Source of the DNA: Bradyrhizobium barranii subsp. apii
GTDB taxonomy: Bacteria > Pseudomonadota > Alphaproteobacteria > Rhizobiales > Xanthobacteraceae
Direction: 5' to 3'
DNA: 64,000 nucleotides
Assembly: GCF_011516635.5 (NCBI RefSeq)
Contig: NZ_CP096255.1
Location: 8,567,501-8,631,500 of the forward strand
The notes under the pieces are model-generated. The model made no database searches. It worked only from the letters and a program-made list of their open reading frames with translations, and had not been told where the DNA came from. A program made the position numbers and the translations under genes. Positions 9,831 to 17,850 of this stretch are shown in pieces. Positions within the stretch are counted from its first letter, which is position 1, and every line of letters starts with the position of its first letter.

Positions 9831-9892
9831 ACAGAACCCTCCAGATTCCCTTTCGCAGCGGACCATGATTCTGTGTTGCATCGGAGGGGACG

Positions 9893-11239
9893 ATGCGACC
9901 GAAGAAGCACAAGACGACGGGATCGAACGACCTGTTCCGGGCGCGGCTGGACCAGATCATCAATCTGAAGCACGAGCTGGTTCTGTTGGCCGGCAAGATC
10001 GATTGGGACTGGATCGACGGCGAGATCGCGCCGCTCTACAGCGAGAACGGCCGGCCGGGGATCGAGACCCGCTTCATGATCGGGCTGCTGTTGCTCAAGC
10101 AGATTTACGGGCTGTCCGATGAGGGGATTTGCGAGCGCTGGGTCCACGACCCGTATTTCCAGTACTTCACCGGCGAAGAGTTCTTCCAGCACGCCTTCCC
10201 GCACGAGCGATCGGACCTGAGCCATTGGCGCAAGCGGCTCGGCGACAAGCTGGAACTGCTGCTGGCCGAGAGCCTGCGGGTGGCGCACGAGGCCGGCGCG
10301 TTACGCGGCCAGGACCTCAAGCGGGTCACGGTCGATACCACGGTGCAGCCAAAGGCCATCACCTTTCCGACCGACGCCAAGCTGCTGCATGCGGCCATCA
10401 AGGGGCTCAACCGCCTGGCGAGAAGGCACGGCGTCAGGCTGCGGCAGTCCTATTCTCGGATCGCCAAGGCCGCCGCGATGATGGCGGGCCGCTACGCCCA
10501 TGCCAAACAATTCAGGCGGCATCAGCGGCAGTTGCGTATCCTGCGCTCAAGGCTCGGCCGGATCATCCGCGATATCCGCCGCAAGATCGACGGCCAGCCA
10601 GCCCTGGAGGAGGCGTTCGCCCTTCCGCTTGGCCGGGCCAGCCAGATCCGCTCGCAGCAGCAGCGCCAACGCGGCTGGAAGCTTTATTCTTTCCATGCCC
10701 CGGAGGTGGAGTGCATCGGCAAGGGCAAGGCCTCCGCGCCGTACGAGTTCGGCGTCAAGGCTTCCATCGTCACCAACAACCGCCGAGCTCCCGGCGGTCT
10801 GTTCGTGCTACACGTCAGGGCGCTGCCCGATAATCCGTATGACGGTCACACCCTGCGCGACGTCATCGACCGCACCGAGGCACTCACCGGCTGTCCGATC
10901 GAGCGGGCCTATGTCGACAAGGGGTATCGCGGCCACGACGCTCAAAATCCACGTCGCGTCTTCATCTCCGGCCAGAAGCGCGGCGTCTTCGGGATCATCA
11001 AGCGCGAGTTGCGCCGCCGATCCGCCATCGAGCCCATCATCGGACACCTGAAGGCCGAAGGTCACCTCGGGCGCTGCTACCTCAAAGGCCGCGCAGGAGA
11101 CGCCGCCAACGTCGTCCTCTCCGCCGTAGGCCACAACTTCCGCCGCATCCTCGCCTGGCTGAGAGATTTCTTGGACCTGTTCCTGATCCGGATATGGCGC
11201 ACGTTCACATGTCCCATCCCGCTCAATTCGGATTCTTAA
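9893..11239 (+). CDS. IS5-family (InsH/DUF772-type) transposase of the outer element
   Basis: This 448-residue DDE transposase has an InsH-type N-terminal domain (GRPGIETRFMIGLLLLKQIY, then the HERSDLSHWRKRLG region). The catalytic core has Asp in VTVDTTVQPKAI, Asp in AYVDKGYRGHD and Glu in RRSAIEPIIGHLKAEG. The frame is complete and ends 8 bases before the element terminus. The leader carries CGGAGGGG just upstream of ATG 9893. Element X is inserted 45 bases upstream of the start codon, so the coding frame is intact but its own promoter is displaced; readthrough from X is possible. Confidence 0.92.
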   Translation: MRPKKHKTTGSNDLFRARLDQIINLKHELVLLAGKIDWDWIDGEIAPLYSENGRPGIETRFMIGLLLLKQIYGLSDEGICERWVHDPYFQYFTGEEFFQHAFPHERSDLSHWRKRLGDKLELLLAESLRVAHEAGALRGQDLKRVTVDTTVQPKAITFPTDAKLLHAAIKGLNRLARRHGVRLRQSYSRIAKAAAMMAGRYAHAKQFRRHQRQLRILRSRLGRIIRDIRRKIDGQPALEEAFALPLGRASQIRSQQQRQRGWKLYSFHAPEVECIGKGKASAPYEFGVKASIVTNNRRAPGGLFVLHVRALPDNPYDGHTLRDVIDRTEALTGCPIERAYVDKGYRGHDAQNPRRVFISGQKRGVFGIIKRELRRRSAIEPIIGHLKAEGHLGRCYLKGRAGDAANVVLSAVGHNFRRILAWLRDFLDLFLIRIWRTFTCPIPLNSDS

Positions 11240-11258
11240 CGGACGACTATTTCGGGCC

Positions 11259-11344
11259 GTAGCCCGGATGGAGCGAAGCGCAATCCGGGACCGGCGTTGC
11301 TTGGGGCAGGCCCCCCGGATTTCGCTGCGCTCCATCCGGGCTAC
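11259..11344. repeat. Palindromic intergenic repeat
   Basis: GTAGCCCGGATGGAGCGAAG at 11259 is repeated inverted as the arm ending CTCCATCCGGGCTAC at 11344, with ~22 bases between the arms. This is the common rhizobial palindromic repeat. It separates the IS5-family element from the small membrane protein gene and could act as a two-way terminator. Confidence 0.85.
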
Positions 11345-11355
11345 ACGCCCCACCG

Positions 11356-11511
11356 CTAAAACACCGTCAGATATTTCAGCAGCGACACCACGCCGATGAT
11401 GATGACGACCACGCGCGCGATCTGCTTGGCGCGACCGTCCATGGGCAGCATGTTGATGAGATAGAGCACGAGAATGACGACGAGAAAGGTGACGAGTATG
11501 CCGACCAGCAT
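11356..11511 (-). CDS. Small hydrophobic membrane protein (Thivi_2564-like)
   Basis: A 51-residue protein starting MLVGILVTFLVVILVLYLI and ending SLLKYLTVF. It has two membrane segments (about 3-20 and 33-48) separated by a short polar loop MLPMDGRAKQ. Length and pattern fit the Thivi_2564 family of small membrane proteins, whose function is unknown to me. The start is supported by an AAGGGGGG site about 10 bases upstream. A GGAAC-N16-CGTT element lies 40-64 bases upstream on the same strand, suggesting general-stress (EcfG) control. Confidence 0.72.
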   Translation of the reverse strand: MLVGILVTFLVVILVLYLINMLPMDGRAKQIARVVVIIIGVVSLLKYLTVF

Positions 11512-11550
11512 CGCAAGGACCCCCCTTCAGGCAAATTGCTACGGTGTTCT

Positions 11551-11575
11551 AACGCCTATCTCCCGCGCAGGTTCC
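11551..11575 (-). promoter_or_regulatory. Candidate EcfG-type promoter for the small membrane protein
   Basis: Read on the minus strand the sequence is GGAAC, 16 bases, then CGTT. This matches the EcfG (general stress sigma factor) consensus known from Bradyrhizobium and other alphaproteobacteria. It lies 40 bases before the ATG at 11511, the right place and strand. Confidence 0.6.
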
Positions 11576-11784
11576 ATCACGGCAACCCACTGCAACTTCT
11601 AGTAAATACGTACTTCTACGATCAGCCGGCCTGCCTAAAACTTTACCCTTTTCGTTTCAGATGCAGAAACCGTTTGGGTGATGCGCCGCAAACGGCATGC
11701 GATTGCCGATCTGCCTGCCCCTCCGTTTTCGATGTTGCCGGGGCGTCTCGACGAACTTTGCAATGGGAATTTAGGGGGGCTTCG

Positions 11785-13878
11785 ATGCTGAATCGTCTGA
11801 CCGTGTCCGCGCTGCTGAAGGCGGTGATCGCCATCACCTCGGTCTGTGTGGTGATTGCGCTCTCGCTCACCGCCTACGCCTCCTGGGACCGTCTCAAGAC
11901 CGCCAACCGCATCTCGCAGATCGCCGACGCCTCCGCCGATCTGTTCAAGGCGATGCACAATCTGCGCACCGACCGCTCGACCACGTCGCGGCTGCTGAAC
12001 GCGACCGAGCCGATGGACTCCGAGATCGAGAGATATCTGCGCGCGCTGCGCGATGCGCAGATGCCGGCGATGGCCCGCGCGCTCGAGCTGCTGCCGAACA
12101 TCGACTTCCCGCAATCGGGCACGCTGGTGCCTGAGCTCGCGCGGCTCTACAAATTGCTGGGCGAAGAGCAGAAGCAATTCTGGGAGGATGTTGCCAAACC
12201 GAAGGACCAGCGCCGCGCCGGTCTGACCAAGGAATACATGGAGACGACGCAGGGGCTGCTCGACGTGCTCGACAAGCTCTCGGGCGTCCTCGCCGCCACC
12301 GTCAACCACCAGGATGCCGTGATCGACCAGCTGCTGTCGATCAAGCAGAGCGCCTGGCTGCTCCGCAACACCGCGGGCGAGGCCTCGCTGATCGTCTCGA
12401 CCGGACTTGCGGCCGGCAAGATCACGCCGGAGGGCCGCTACAACTATACCCAATTTGTCGGCGGTACGGCCGCGATGTGGAAAGCGCTGGAATTGTCGAC
12501 CTCGGGCATGCAATTGCCGCCCGCGCTCGCCTCGGCCATGACCACGGCCAAGACCGCTTATTTCGAGCCGCAATATCTCACCTTGCGCGACCGTCTCGCG
12601 GACACCCTGGTCAAGGGTGAGAAGGCCGAGATGACGGCCAACCAGTGGAGCCCGCTCACGGTCGGCCGTATGGCCAGTGCGGTCGCGGTGGCCGAAGCCG
12701 CGCTCGACGCCGCCCGGACCTACACGCAGGAGCAGCGCAGTACCGCGCAGCGCGCGCTGATCGTGCAGCTTGCACTCCTGGCGCTCGCCATCGGCCTCGC
12801 CGTCGGCGCGGTCATGCTGGTCAGCCGCCGCGTCATCCATCCCCTCAACACCATCCGCGACGCCATGCTCAAGGTCGCCGGCGGCGACCTTGCCGTCGAC
12901 AGCGGCTATCTCGACCGCCAGGACGAGATCGGCGCGCTTGCCGGCGCGCTGGAAACCTTCAAGCAGCAGGCGACCGAGAAGCTCAAGATCGAAGAGCATG
13001 AGCGCGAGCGCAATGTCGGCGCGGCCGCGCGCCAGCGCGCCGTCGAGACTTATGTCGGCGAGTTCGAGGGCGCGGTGCGCAAGACGCTCGGCGAACTGAG
13101 CGAAGCGTCCGGCGAGATGCGCAAGACCTCGGGCGACCTGTCCGCGGTGTCGCGCCAGACCAACGACCGCGTCCAGGTCGCCGGCAAGGCCTCCAACGAC
13201 GCCTCCATGAGCGTCGACAGCGTCGCCGCCGCCGCCGAGGAACTCTCTGCCTCGATCAACGACATCAGCCAGCAGGCGGCGCACGCCGCGGGCATTGCCA
13301 GCCGCGCCGTCAACCAGGCCCGCGAGACCGACGGCACGGTGCAAGGGCTGGCGCAGTCCGCAGGACGCATCGGCGAGGTGGTCGGCCTGATCAACACCAT
13401 CGCGGCGCAGACCAATCTGCTCGCGCTCAACGCGACGATCGAGGCCGCACGTGCGGGCGAAGCCGGGCGCGGTTTCGCGGTCGTCGCCTCCGAGGTGAAA
13501 TCGCTGGCGAGCCAAACCGCCAAAGCCACCGAGGAAATCTCCGGGCAGATCGCCGACATCCAGAGGGTGGCGAGCGACGCCATCAACGCGATCCAGACCA
13601 TCGGCGGCATCATCGGCGAAGTGAACGAGGTCGCCACCGCGATCGCCGCCGCCGTGCAGGAGCAGGGCGCGGCGACCCAGGAGATCACCCGCAGCACGCA
13701 ATTTGCGGCGCAGGGCACCAGGAACGTCTCCGACAACATCACCGGCGTGAGGGCCGACGCCGATGCTGCCGCCGGTGCGGCGGACAACGTCAAGCAAGCC
13801 TCGGAAACGCTGGAAACCCAGAGCCGTCAGCTCGGCCAGCAGGTCAGCGACTTCCTGGGGAAGATCCGCGCGGCGTAG
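11785..13878 (+). CDS. Methyl-accepting chemotaxis protein
   Basis: A 697-residue chemoreceptor of the inner membrane. TM1 spans about residues 8-30 (LKAVIAITSVCVVIALSLTA), followed by a helical periplasmic sensor of ~300 residues that I cannot assign to a ligand class. TM2 is at about 328-350, then a HAMP linker (NTIRDAMLKVAGGDL). The signalling domain has the conserved tip TNLLALNATIEAARAGEAGR. It would control the CheA kinase. ATG 11785 is preferred: TAGGGGGGC precedes it and the membrane segment follows at once, while the longer open frame upstream (to 11536) has no receptor features. No C-terminal CheR-tether pentapeptide is seen. Confidence 0.93.
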   Translation: MLNRLTVSALLKAVIAITSVCVVIALSLTAYASWDRLKTANRISQIADASADLFKAMHNLRTDRSTTSRLLNATEPMDSEIERYLRALRDAQMPAMARALELLPNIDFPQSGTLVPELARLYKLLGEEQKQFWEDVAKPKDQRRAGLTKEYMETTQGLLDVLDKLSGVLAATVNHQDAVIDQLLSIKQSAWLLRNTAGEASLIVSTGLAAGKITPEGRYNYTQFVGGTAAMWKALELSTSGMQLPPALASAMTTAKTAYFEPQYLTLRDRLADTLVKGEKAEMTANQWSPLTVGRMASAVAVAEAALDAARTYTQEQRSTAQRALIVQLALLALAIGLAVGAVMLVSRRVIHPLNTIRDAMLKVAGGDLAVDSGYLDRQDEIGALAGALETFKQQATEKLKIEEHERERNVGAAARQRAVETYVGEFEGAVRKTLGELSEASGEMRKTSGDLSAVSRQTNDRVQVAGKASNDASMSVDSVAAAAEELSASINDISQQAAHAAGIASRAVNQARETDGTVQGLAQSAGRIGEVVGLINTIAAQTNLLALNATIEAARAGEAGRGFAVVASEVKSLASQTAKATEEISGQIADIQRVASDAINAIQTIGGIIGEVNEVATAIAAAVQEQGAATQEITRSTQFAAQGTRNVSDNITGVRADADAAAGAADNVKQASETLETQSRQLGQQVSDFLGKIRAA

Positions 13879-13920
13879 GACTTGCGGATTGGATAGAAAG
13901 CTGCCGCTACACCTTCAGTG

Positions 13921-14051
13921 TCGTCCCGGCGAACGCCGGGACCCATAACCACAGGGAGAAGTTGTCGCGCGAGCTGCTAACCACGTGCCTTCGTCAAACC
14001 GCTTCCTGTAGTTATGGATCCCGGATCTGCGCTCCGCTTGTCCGGGACGAC
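13921..14051. repeat. Inverted intergenic repeat (GTCCCGG / CCGGGAC type)
   Basis: CGTCCCGGCGAACGCCGGGA and the adjoining CCCATAACCAC (13922-13952) are mirrored by GTTATGGATCCCGG and TCCGGGACGAC (14010-14051). This imperfect inverted pair is typical of Bradyrhizobium intergenic space. It lies between the convergent chemoreceptor and DUF2865 genes, which otherwise have no coding signal between them. Confidence 0.75.
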
Positions 14052-14101
14052 AGTGGAGATCGAGGCGCTAGCGCCGCAACCCACTTGAGGCCGCACCGCC
14101 C

Positions 14102-14755
14102 CTACTCCTTTGCGACCACCGGGACCTGGCGGAACCTGGCGCGCACCGATTCCGGCAGCGGCGAAAAATTCATCGCGACGCCGCGGCGGTCGTTGGCGTT
14201 GCGGTTGGCGACCACCAGGCCATCGCTGCCCGCAACGATGTCACCCTTGCGCAAGGTCGGATCGTCCTCCACCTTGACCTGGGCGAGTCCGACCGGATCC
14301 TTGCCGTTGCACGTGCAGCCCGCGACGATCTCGTTGCGGAAGCGGAACGCGTTGGGCAGGTCGGAGTAGGATTTTCCCTTGTCCGTCGTGGCGTCGTCGA
14401 TATTGCTGCCATAGACCAGCGAGGTTTCGGACGTCGGGCAGAAGCTCTTGCAGGATTGCGCCTTGCTTTCGGCGTCGTTTCCTTGCGCCGGGAAGTAGCG
14501 GCCATCGCAACCGCGCACGCAATAGGCGATGCTGCCGCCATAAGAGGCCCGCTGGCGCGGCGTGTCGTAGCGCGGCATGTCATCGGTCGGGAACGGCATG
14601 CGGATCTCCGGCGCGGAGCGCGCGCGGAAGCCGCCGAACAGCGCCGAGAAGAAGTCTTCCGCATGCGCCGACGGCGTCAACGCGAGGCCGAGCGAGGCGA
14701 CGGCGAAGCACGCCGCCGCGCCACCGGCCAGTTTGCCGATCGAACGTCTCTTCAT
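14102..14755 (-). CDS. DUF2865 domain protein, secreted
   Basis: A 217-residue protein with a signal peptide (KLAGGAAACFAVASLGLALT, then AHA-ED, cleavage near residue 31). The exported part has the DUF2865 pattern YCVRGCDGRYFP, then CKSFCP, YGSNIDDA, NAFRFRNEIVAGCTCN. Four or more cysteines may pair in the periplasm. Function of the family is unknown. ATG 14755 is chosen because the signal peptide starts there; the open frame continues upstream only as shadow of the next gene. It lies 17 bases after the L,D-transpeptidase gene on the same strand, so both are probably co-transcribed and act in the envelope. Confidence 0.85.
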   Translation of the reverse strand: MKRRSIGKLAGGAAACFAVASLGLALTPSAHAEDFFSALFGGFRARSAPEIRMPFPTDDMPRYDTPRQRASYGGSIAYCVRGCDGRYFPAQGNDAESKAQSCKSFCPTSETSLVYGSNIDDATTDKGKSYSDLPNAFRFRNEIVAGCTCNGKDPVGLAQVKVEDDPTLRKGDIVAGSDGLVVANRNANDRRGVAMNFSPLPESVRARFRQVPVVAKE

Positions 14756-14772
14756 ATGACCTCGCTCAACTC

Positions 14773-15549
14773 TCAGTTCACTGCCGACGTCGTGATGTTC
14801 AGCGCCTGCCGTCCCGAAGGCAGCGTCGTCACCGGCGGACGCTTGCGTATGGGGTCGCCGCCCCTGTCGTATCCCTTGGCCATCAGCGGGGCGTTCTTCG
14901 GCAGCACCACCACCTTGGCGCCGACATTGACGCGGCTGAACAGGTCCGTGACGTCCTCGTTGGTCATGCGAATGCAACCGGAGGACACGAACTTGCCGAT
15001 CGTGGTGGGATCGTTGGTGCCGTGGATGCGGTATTCGCTCGAGCCGAGATACATCGCGCGTGCACCGAGCGGATTGCCGGGACCGCCGGCGACGAAGCGC
15101 GGCAGATAAGGCTGACGCGCGATCATCTCGGCCGGCGGATGCCAATCCGGCCACTCGGCTTTGCGGCTGACGCTCTGCACGCCGGCCCAGGTGAAACCTT
15201 GTCGGCCGACGCCGTAACGGATCGCGCGGCCATTGCCGAGCACGTAATAGAGGTAAGTGTTGCCGGTATCGATGACGATGGTCCCGGCCGGCTCGTTCCT
15301 GTCGAAGCTGACGATCTGCTTGCGCAGCCGGTCGGGCAGCGCGGCATCCTCGTCGGCGGCCTGCGGCGCCGCGTTGACATAACCCCGCGAATAGCTCGGG
15401 TCCTGCGGATATCCCTGCGGCTGCATCGGTGCATAACCGAGCGTCTGGGCCTGTGCCGCGAAGGGCACGGTCAGCAATGCTGTCGCGAAGGCAATGGCGG
15501 TGGTGGCGCGCAGCGAGAAGCGGCGACGGACTGGAGAGAACCTTGTCAT
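14773..15549 (-). CDS. L,D-transpeptidase (ErfK/YbiS/YcfS/YnhG family)
   Basis: A 258-residue periplasmic enzyme with an N-terminal signal (about residues 13-34, ending FAAQAQ). The YkuD catalytic domain shows YRIHGTND and VSSGCIRM, with the catalytic His and Cys. It would make 3-3 cross-links in peptidoglycan or anchor outer-membrane proteins to it. ATG 15549 was chosen over an upstream in-frame start at 15615 because the basic n-region MTRFSPVRRR of the signal peptide begins there. It is divergent from the AI-2E-family gene and shares a 205-base promoter region with it. Confidence 0.92.
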   Translation of the reverse strand: MTRFSPVRRRFSLRATTAIAFATALLTVPFAAQAQTLGYAPMQPQGYPQDPSYSRGYVNAAPQAADEDAALPDRLRKQIVSFDRNEPAGTIVIDTGNTYLYYVLGNGRAIRYGVGRQGFTWAGVQSVSRKAEWPDWHPPAEMIARQPYLPRFVAGGPGNPLGARAMYLGSSEYRIHGTNDPTTIGKFVSSGCIRMTNEDVTDLFSRVNVGAKVVVLPKNAPLMAKGYDRGGDPIRKRPPVTTLPSGRQALNITTSAVN

Positions 15550-15679
15550 GTGCTGCCCCGTTGGATGTGCATCAGGGTGATGCGGCTTCCCAACAACGCA
15601 GCTGGACCGACTCAAGTTCCCCCGCTCGCTGCGGCGGCGACGTCACAGTCAAGCGAGCAAAACTTCACGAAACCGCGAT

Positions 15680-15705
15680 GGAACCGGAACGTCCGCCCGG
15701 ACGTT
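15680..15705 (+). promoter_or_regulatory. Candidate EcfG-type promoter upstream of the AI-2E-family permease
   Basis: GGAAC (15680-15684), 17 bases, then CGTT (15702-15705), which fits the N16/17 spacing of EcfG promoters. It lies 50 bases upstream of the GTG start at 15755. The match sits in GC-rich, partly palindromic sequence, so chance is possible. Confidence 0.45.
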
Positions 15706-15754
15706 CTACTGCCAACAATGGGCGCGCGGAGGCTTCCGTGCGGGAGGAGATATT

Positions 15755-16867
15755 GTGCGCGTCCTTCCCACTGAACGTCTGATTTCCGGCAATAACGAGG
15801 GCGCCCCGCTTCCCGACAGTCATGTCGAGCTGCCGCCGGTGATCCGCCGCACCGAGTTTGTCGCCTTTGCGCTCGCCGGTCTGTTCCTAATTGCCGTGGT
15901 CGCCGTGCTCTACGTCGCCAGGGCATTCTTCCTCCCGGTCGTGATGGCGGTCGTCGCTGGCACCATGTTGTCGCCGGCCGCCAGCTTTCTCGAGCGGCGG
16001 CATGTGCCGCGCGCCCTCGGCGCCGTGCTGATCGTGATCGCGGTGACGACGGTGGTCGCCTTCGTCGTCGCGCTGATTGCTGTGCCTGCGATGGAGTGGA
16101 GCTCGCGCCTGCCGGAATTGGGCGCGCAGTTGAAGGAGAAGATGCACGTCTTCGACCGGCCGCTGGCGCTGTGGAAGGAATTGCAGACGATGGTGGGCGG
16201 CTCCGAGGGGCTGCCAAGCCTTCCGCTGCCGAAAGCCGAATGGGTGCAACCGACGCTGGAATTCCTGTCGCCGACCTTCGCCGAATTCCTGCTGTTCTTC
16301 GCCACGCTGATCCTGTTCATCGCGAGTTGGCGCGACCTGCGGCGGGCGCTGATCATGAATTTCGGCGATCGCGATGCGCGGCTGCGCACGCTGCGGATCC
16401 TCAACGAGATCGAGGTCCATCTCGGCAACTATCTTTTGACGGTGACGCTGATCAATGTCGGCGTGGGCATCGCAACCGGCATCATCTGCGCCGTCACCGG
16501 CATGCCCAATCCGGCCGGGCTCGGCGCGCTTGCGGCGGCGCTCAACTTCATCCCGATCATCGGACCGATCGCGATGTTCGTCATCCTGGTCGTGGTGGGG
16601 CTCGTCGCCTTCCCGACCATCGGCGGCGGACTGATGGCGGGGCTCGCCTTCGGCGGCATCACCTTCCTGGAAGGGCACTTCGTCACGCCGACCATCATCG
16701 GGCGCAGGCTTTCCCTGAACGCGCTTGCCGTCTTCATCGCGCTGGCCTTCTGGACCTGGCTGTGGGGACCGATGGGCGCATTCCTGTCGTCGCCGCTCCT
16801 GATCGTCGGGCTGATCCTCAAGGAGCACCTGCTGCCGGAGAATTCGCCGCAGCTGCCGCAGGCATGA
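15755..16867 (+). CDS. AI-2E family transporter (PerM-like membrane protein)
   Basis: A 370-residue inner-membrane protein with about eight membrane segments: an N-terminal pair at about 29-80, one near 85-110, and a C-terminal group from ~185 to 360. A long non-membrane part lies between (about 115-180). The conserved ALNFIPIIGPI stretch and FLEGHFVTPTIIGRRLSLN are hallmarks of the AI-2E/UPF0118 family. Members export small molecules or ions; the substrate here cannot be told. The GTG start at 15755 is chosen because GGGAGGAG lies 5 bases upstream. A possible stress promoter precedes it, and the DUF883 gene follows 79 bases later with its own promoter. Confidence 0.9.
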   Translation: MRVLPTERLISGNNEGAPLPDSHVELPPVIRRTEFVAFALAGLFLIAVVAVLYVARAFFLPVVMAVVAGTMLSPAASFLERRHVPRALGAVLIVIAVTTVVAFVVALIAVPAMEWSSRLPELGAQLKEKMHVFDRPLALWKELQTMVGGSEGLPSLPLPKAEWVQPTLEFLSPTFAEFLLFFATLILFIASWRDLRRALIMNFGDRDARLRTLRILNEIEVHLGNYLLTVTLINVGVGIATGIICAVTGMPNPAGLGALAAALNFIPIIGPIAMFVILVVVGLVAFPTIGGGLMAGLAFGGITFLEGHFVTPTIIGRRLSLNALAVFIALAFWTWLWGPMGAFLSSPLLIVGLILKEHLLPENSPQLPQA

Positions 16868-16882
16868 CCGGTTTCCCCGAAC

Positions 16883-16907
16883 GGAACTTACCCGGGCACG
16901 AAACGTT
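16883..16907 (+). promoter_or_regulatory. EcfG-type promoter for the DUF883/holin-like pair
   Basis: GGAAC (16883-16887), exactly 16 bases, then CGTT (16904-16907), 39 bases before the ATG at 16947. This is a full match to the EcfG general-stress consensus, and DUF883 small membrane proteins are frequent members of stress regulons. Confidence 0.65.
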
Positions 16908-16946
16908 TTCCGGCTATCTCAGCCGCCAACAGCTTTGGAGCTCCTG

Positions 16947-17315
16947 ATGTCAACCAATGGCGAAACCGGGATGAGAGACTGGACCGACAAAGCCACCAGA
17001 GAACGCCTCGAGAAGGATGTAGCAGCCGTGAAAAGCGATATCGCCGCCCTCACCGATCAGATCACCGAAGCGCTCAACACCTTTGCCAACTCCACCAGCA
17101 AGCAGGCCCGCCGCGGCTATCGCCAGGCCCGCGAGAGCGTGGATTCCGCGGTCGACGACATGTCGGATCGCGGCAGCGCCATGATGGAAGCTGCGCAAGA
17201 CGCCTACGGCTCGATCGAGGAAACGCTGGAAGACGCCATCACGCAGCGGCCGCTCGCGACCGTCGGACTCGCGCTCGGCATCGGCTTCCTGATCGGCGTC
17301 GCCTGGCGCCGCTAG
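16947..17315 (+). CDS. DUF883/ElaB-YqjD-like membrane-anchored protein
   Basis: A 122-residue protein with a helical, charged N-terminal two thirds (DVAAVKSDIAALTDQITEAL, probable coiled coil) and one C-terminal membrane segment (LATVGLALGIGFLIGVAW) ending in WRR. This is the layout of the ElaB/YqjD/DUF883 family, tail-anchored proteins that bind ribosomes in E. coli in stationary phase. The ATG at 16947 has GGAG 7 bases upstream; a TTG at 16935 is less likely. It is followed 79 bases later by a holin-like gene, probably in one stress-induced operon. Confidence 0.88.
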   Translation: MSTNGETGMRDWTDKATRERLEKDVAAVKSDIAALTDQITEALNTFANSTSKQARRGYRQARESVDSAVDDMSDRGSAMMEAAQDAYGSIEETLEDAITQRPLATVGLALGIGFLIGVAWRR

Positions 17316-17394
17316 CGCGGGCGCAGGACCTTGACGTTACGGCGGCGCTGTCGCGCCGTCGCTGCCGGCTTGCGGGGATCTGAGGAGCAAGGCC

Positions 17395-17850
17395 ATGTTA
17401 CAGCGCATCATCGACGGCATCAGCGCATCGACGGGCGCGACCGTCCGCCTGACATCGCTCGCCGCGGGCGCGGCACTCGCGCTCTTCATCACCACGGGCT
17501 TTCTCTGCGCGGCCGCCTTCATCTCGGTCCTTCAGACCTACGGACCGGTGCAGGCCTGCCTCGCCGGCGCCAGCATCTTCTTCCTGCTGACGCTTGCCGC
17601 GGCGGGGAGCTATTGGGGCTACAAGCGGGAGATGCGGAAGCGCGCCCGGATCGCCGCCGAGCGCGCCGCCAAGTCGGCCGCTTCGAGCATGCTCGCCGAC
17701 CCCATGCTGCTCGCGACGGGCCTCCAGATCGTTCGCGCCATCGGAATCAAGCGGCTGCTGCCGATCCTGGCGATCGGCGGCGTCGCCCTCGGAATCATGG
17801 CGAGCCGTGCGGGCGCATCCGACGAAGCCTCGGCTGAACCGGCCGAATAA
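17395..17850 (+). CDS. Holin-superfamily-III-like membrane protein
   Basis: A 151-residue membrane protein with two strong adjacent segments (about 23-47 and 53-76), a basic linker (KREMRKRARIAAERAAK) and a third hydrophobic segment at about 118-137. The layout resembles the 'phage holin family' (Holin-X/DUF1469-like) proteins that accompany DUF883 genes in bacterial chromosomes; no phage genes are nearby, so a lysis role is unlikely. Its role is unknown. The ATG at 17395 has GAGGAGCAAGG just upstream. No convincing terminator is seen after it. Confidence 0.75.
   Translation: MLQRIIDGISASTGATVRLTSLAAGAALALFITTGFLCAAAFISVLQTYGPVQACLAGASIFFLLTLAAAGSYWGYKREMRKRARIAAERAAKSAASSMLADPMLLATGLQIVRAIGIKRLLPILAIGGVALGIMASRAGASDEASAEPAE

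Larger units (their letters stand above)
3621..9843 (+). mobile_element. Element X, left copy (tyrosine recombinase plus IS91-like transposase), interrupted by IS21
   Basis: The second copy at 39578-42147 defines the ends. Both run from GAACGAAGCCGCTGCC to AGAACCCTCCA and are 2570 bases long once the IS21 insert (5976-9621 plus a 7-base duplication) is removed. GATT flanks the element at 3617-3620 and 9844-9847. X encodes a tyrosine recombinase and a zinc-finger HUH transposase that overlap by four bases. The last 61 bases hold a stem (9783-9791 with 9822-9830) that could be the rolling-circle origin end. IS91 relatives usually make no target duplication, so the GATT may be a recombinase core or part of one end. 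Confidence 0.85.
3499..11247 (+). mobile_element. Outer IS5-family element, split by element X
   Basis: The ends match as inverted repeats: GTCGTCCGTGAACAA at 3499 against GTCGTCCGTTAAGAA read inward from 11247. The flanks carry TATTTC at 3493-3498 and 11248-11253, a probable 6-base target duplication inside the T-rich tail of the glcB terminator. Removing X (3621-9843 plus one GATT) leaves a ~1522-base element with a single intact transposase gene. X is inserted in the leader, so the left inverted repeat and presumably the promoter now lie 6 kb from the gene. Family assignment rests on the transposase; the exact subgroup is not certain. Confidence 0.8.

Noticed and set aside
11635..13797. 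720-codon open frame opposite the chemoreceptor
   Set aside because: Shadow of the chemoreceptor gene, with His/Arg/Gly-rich low-information sequence and no ribosome site.
17395..17850. Prophage remnant suggested by the holin-like gene
   Set aside because: No other phage gene is nearby; such holin-like proteins commonly accompany DUF883 genes in chromosomes.
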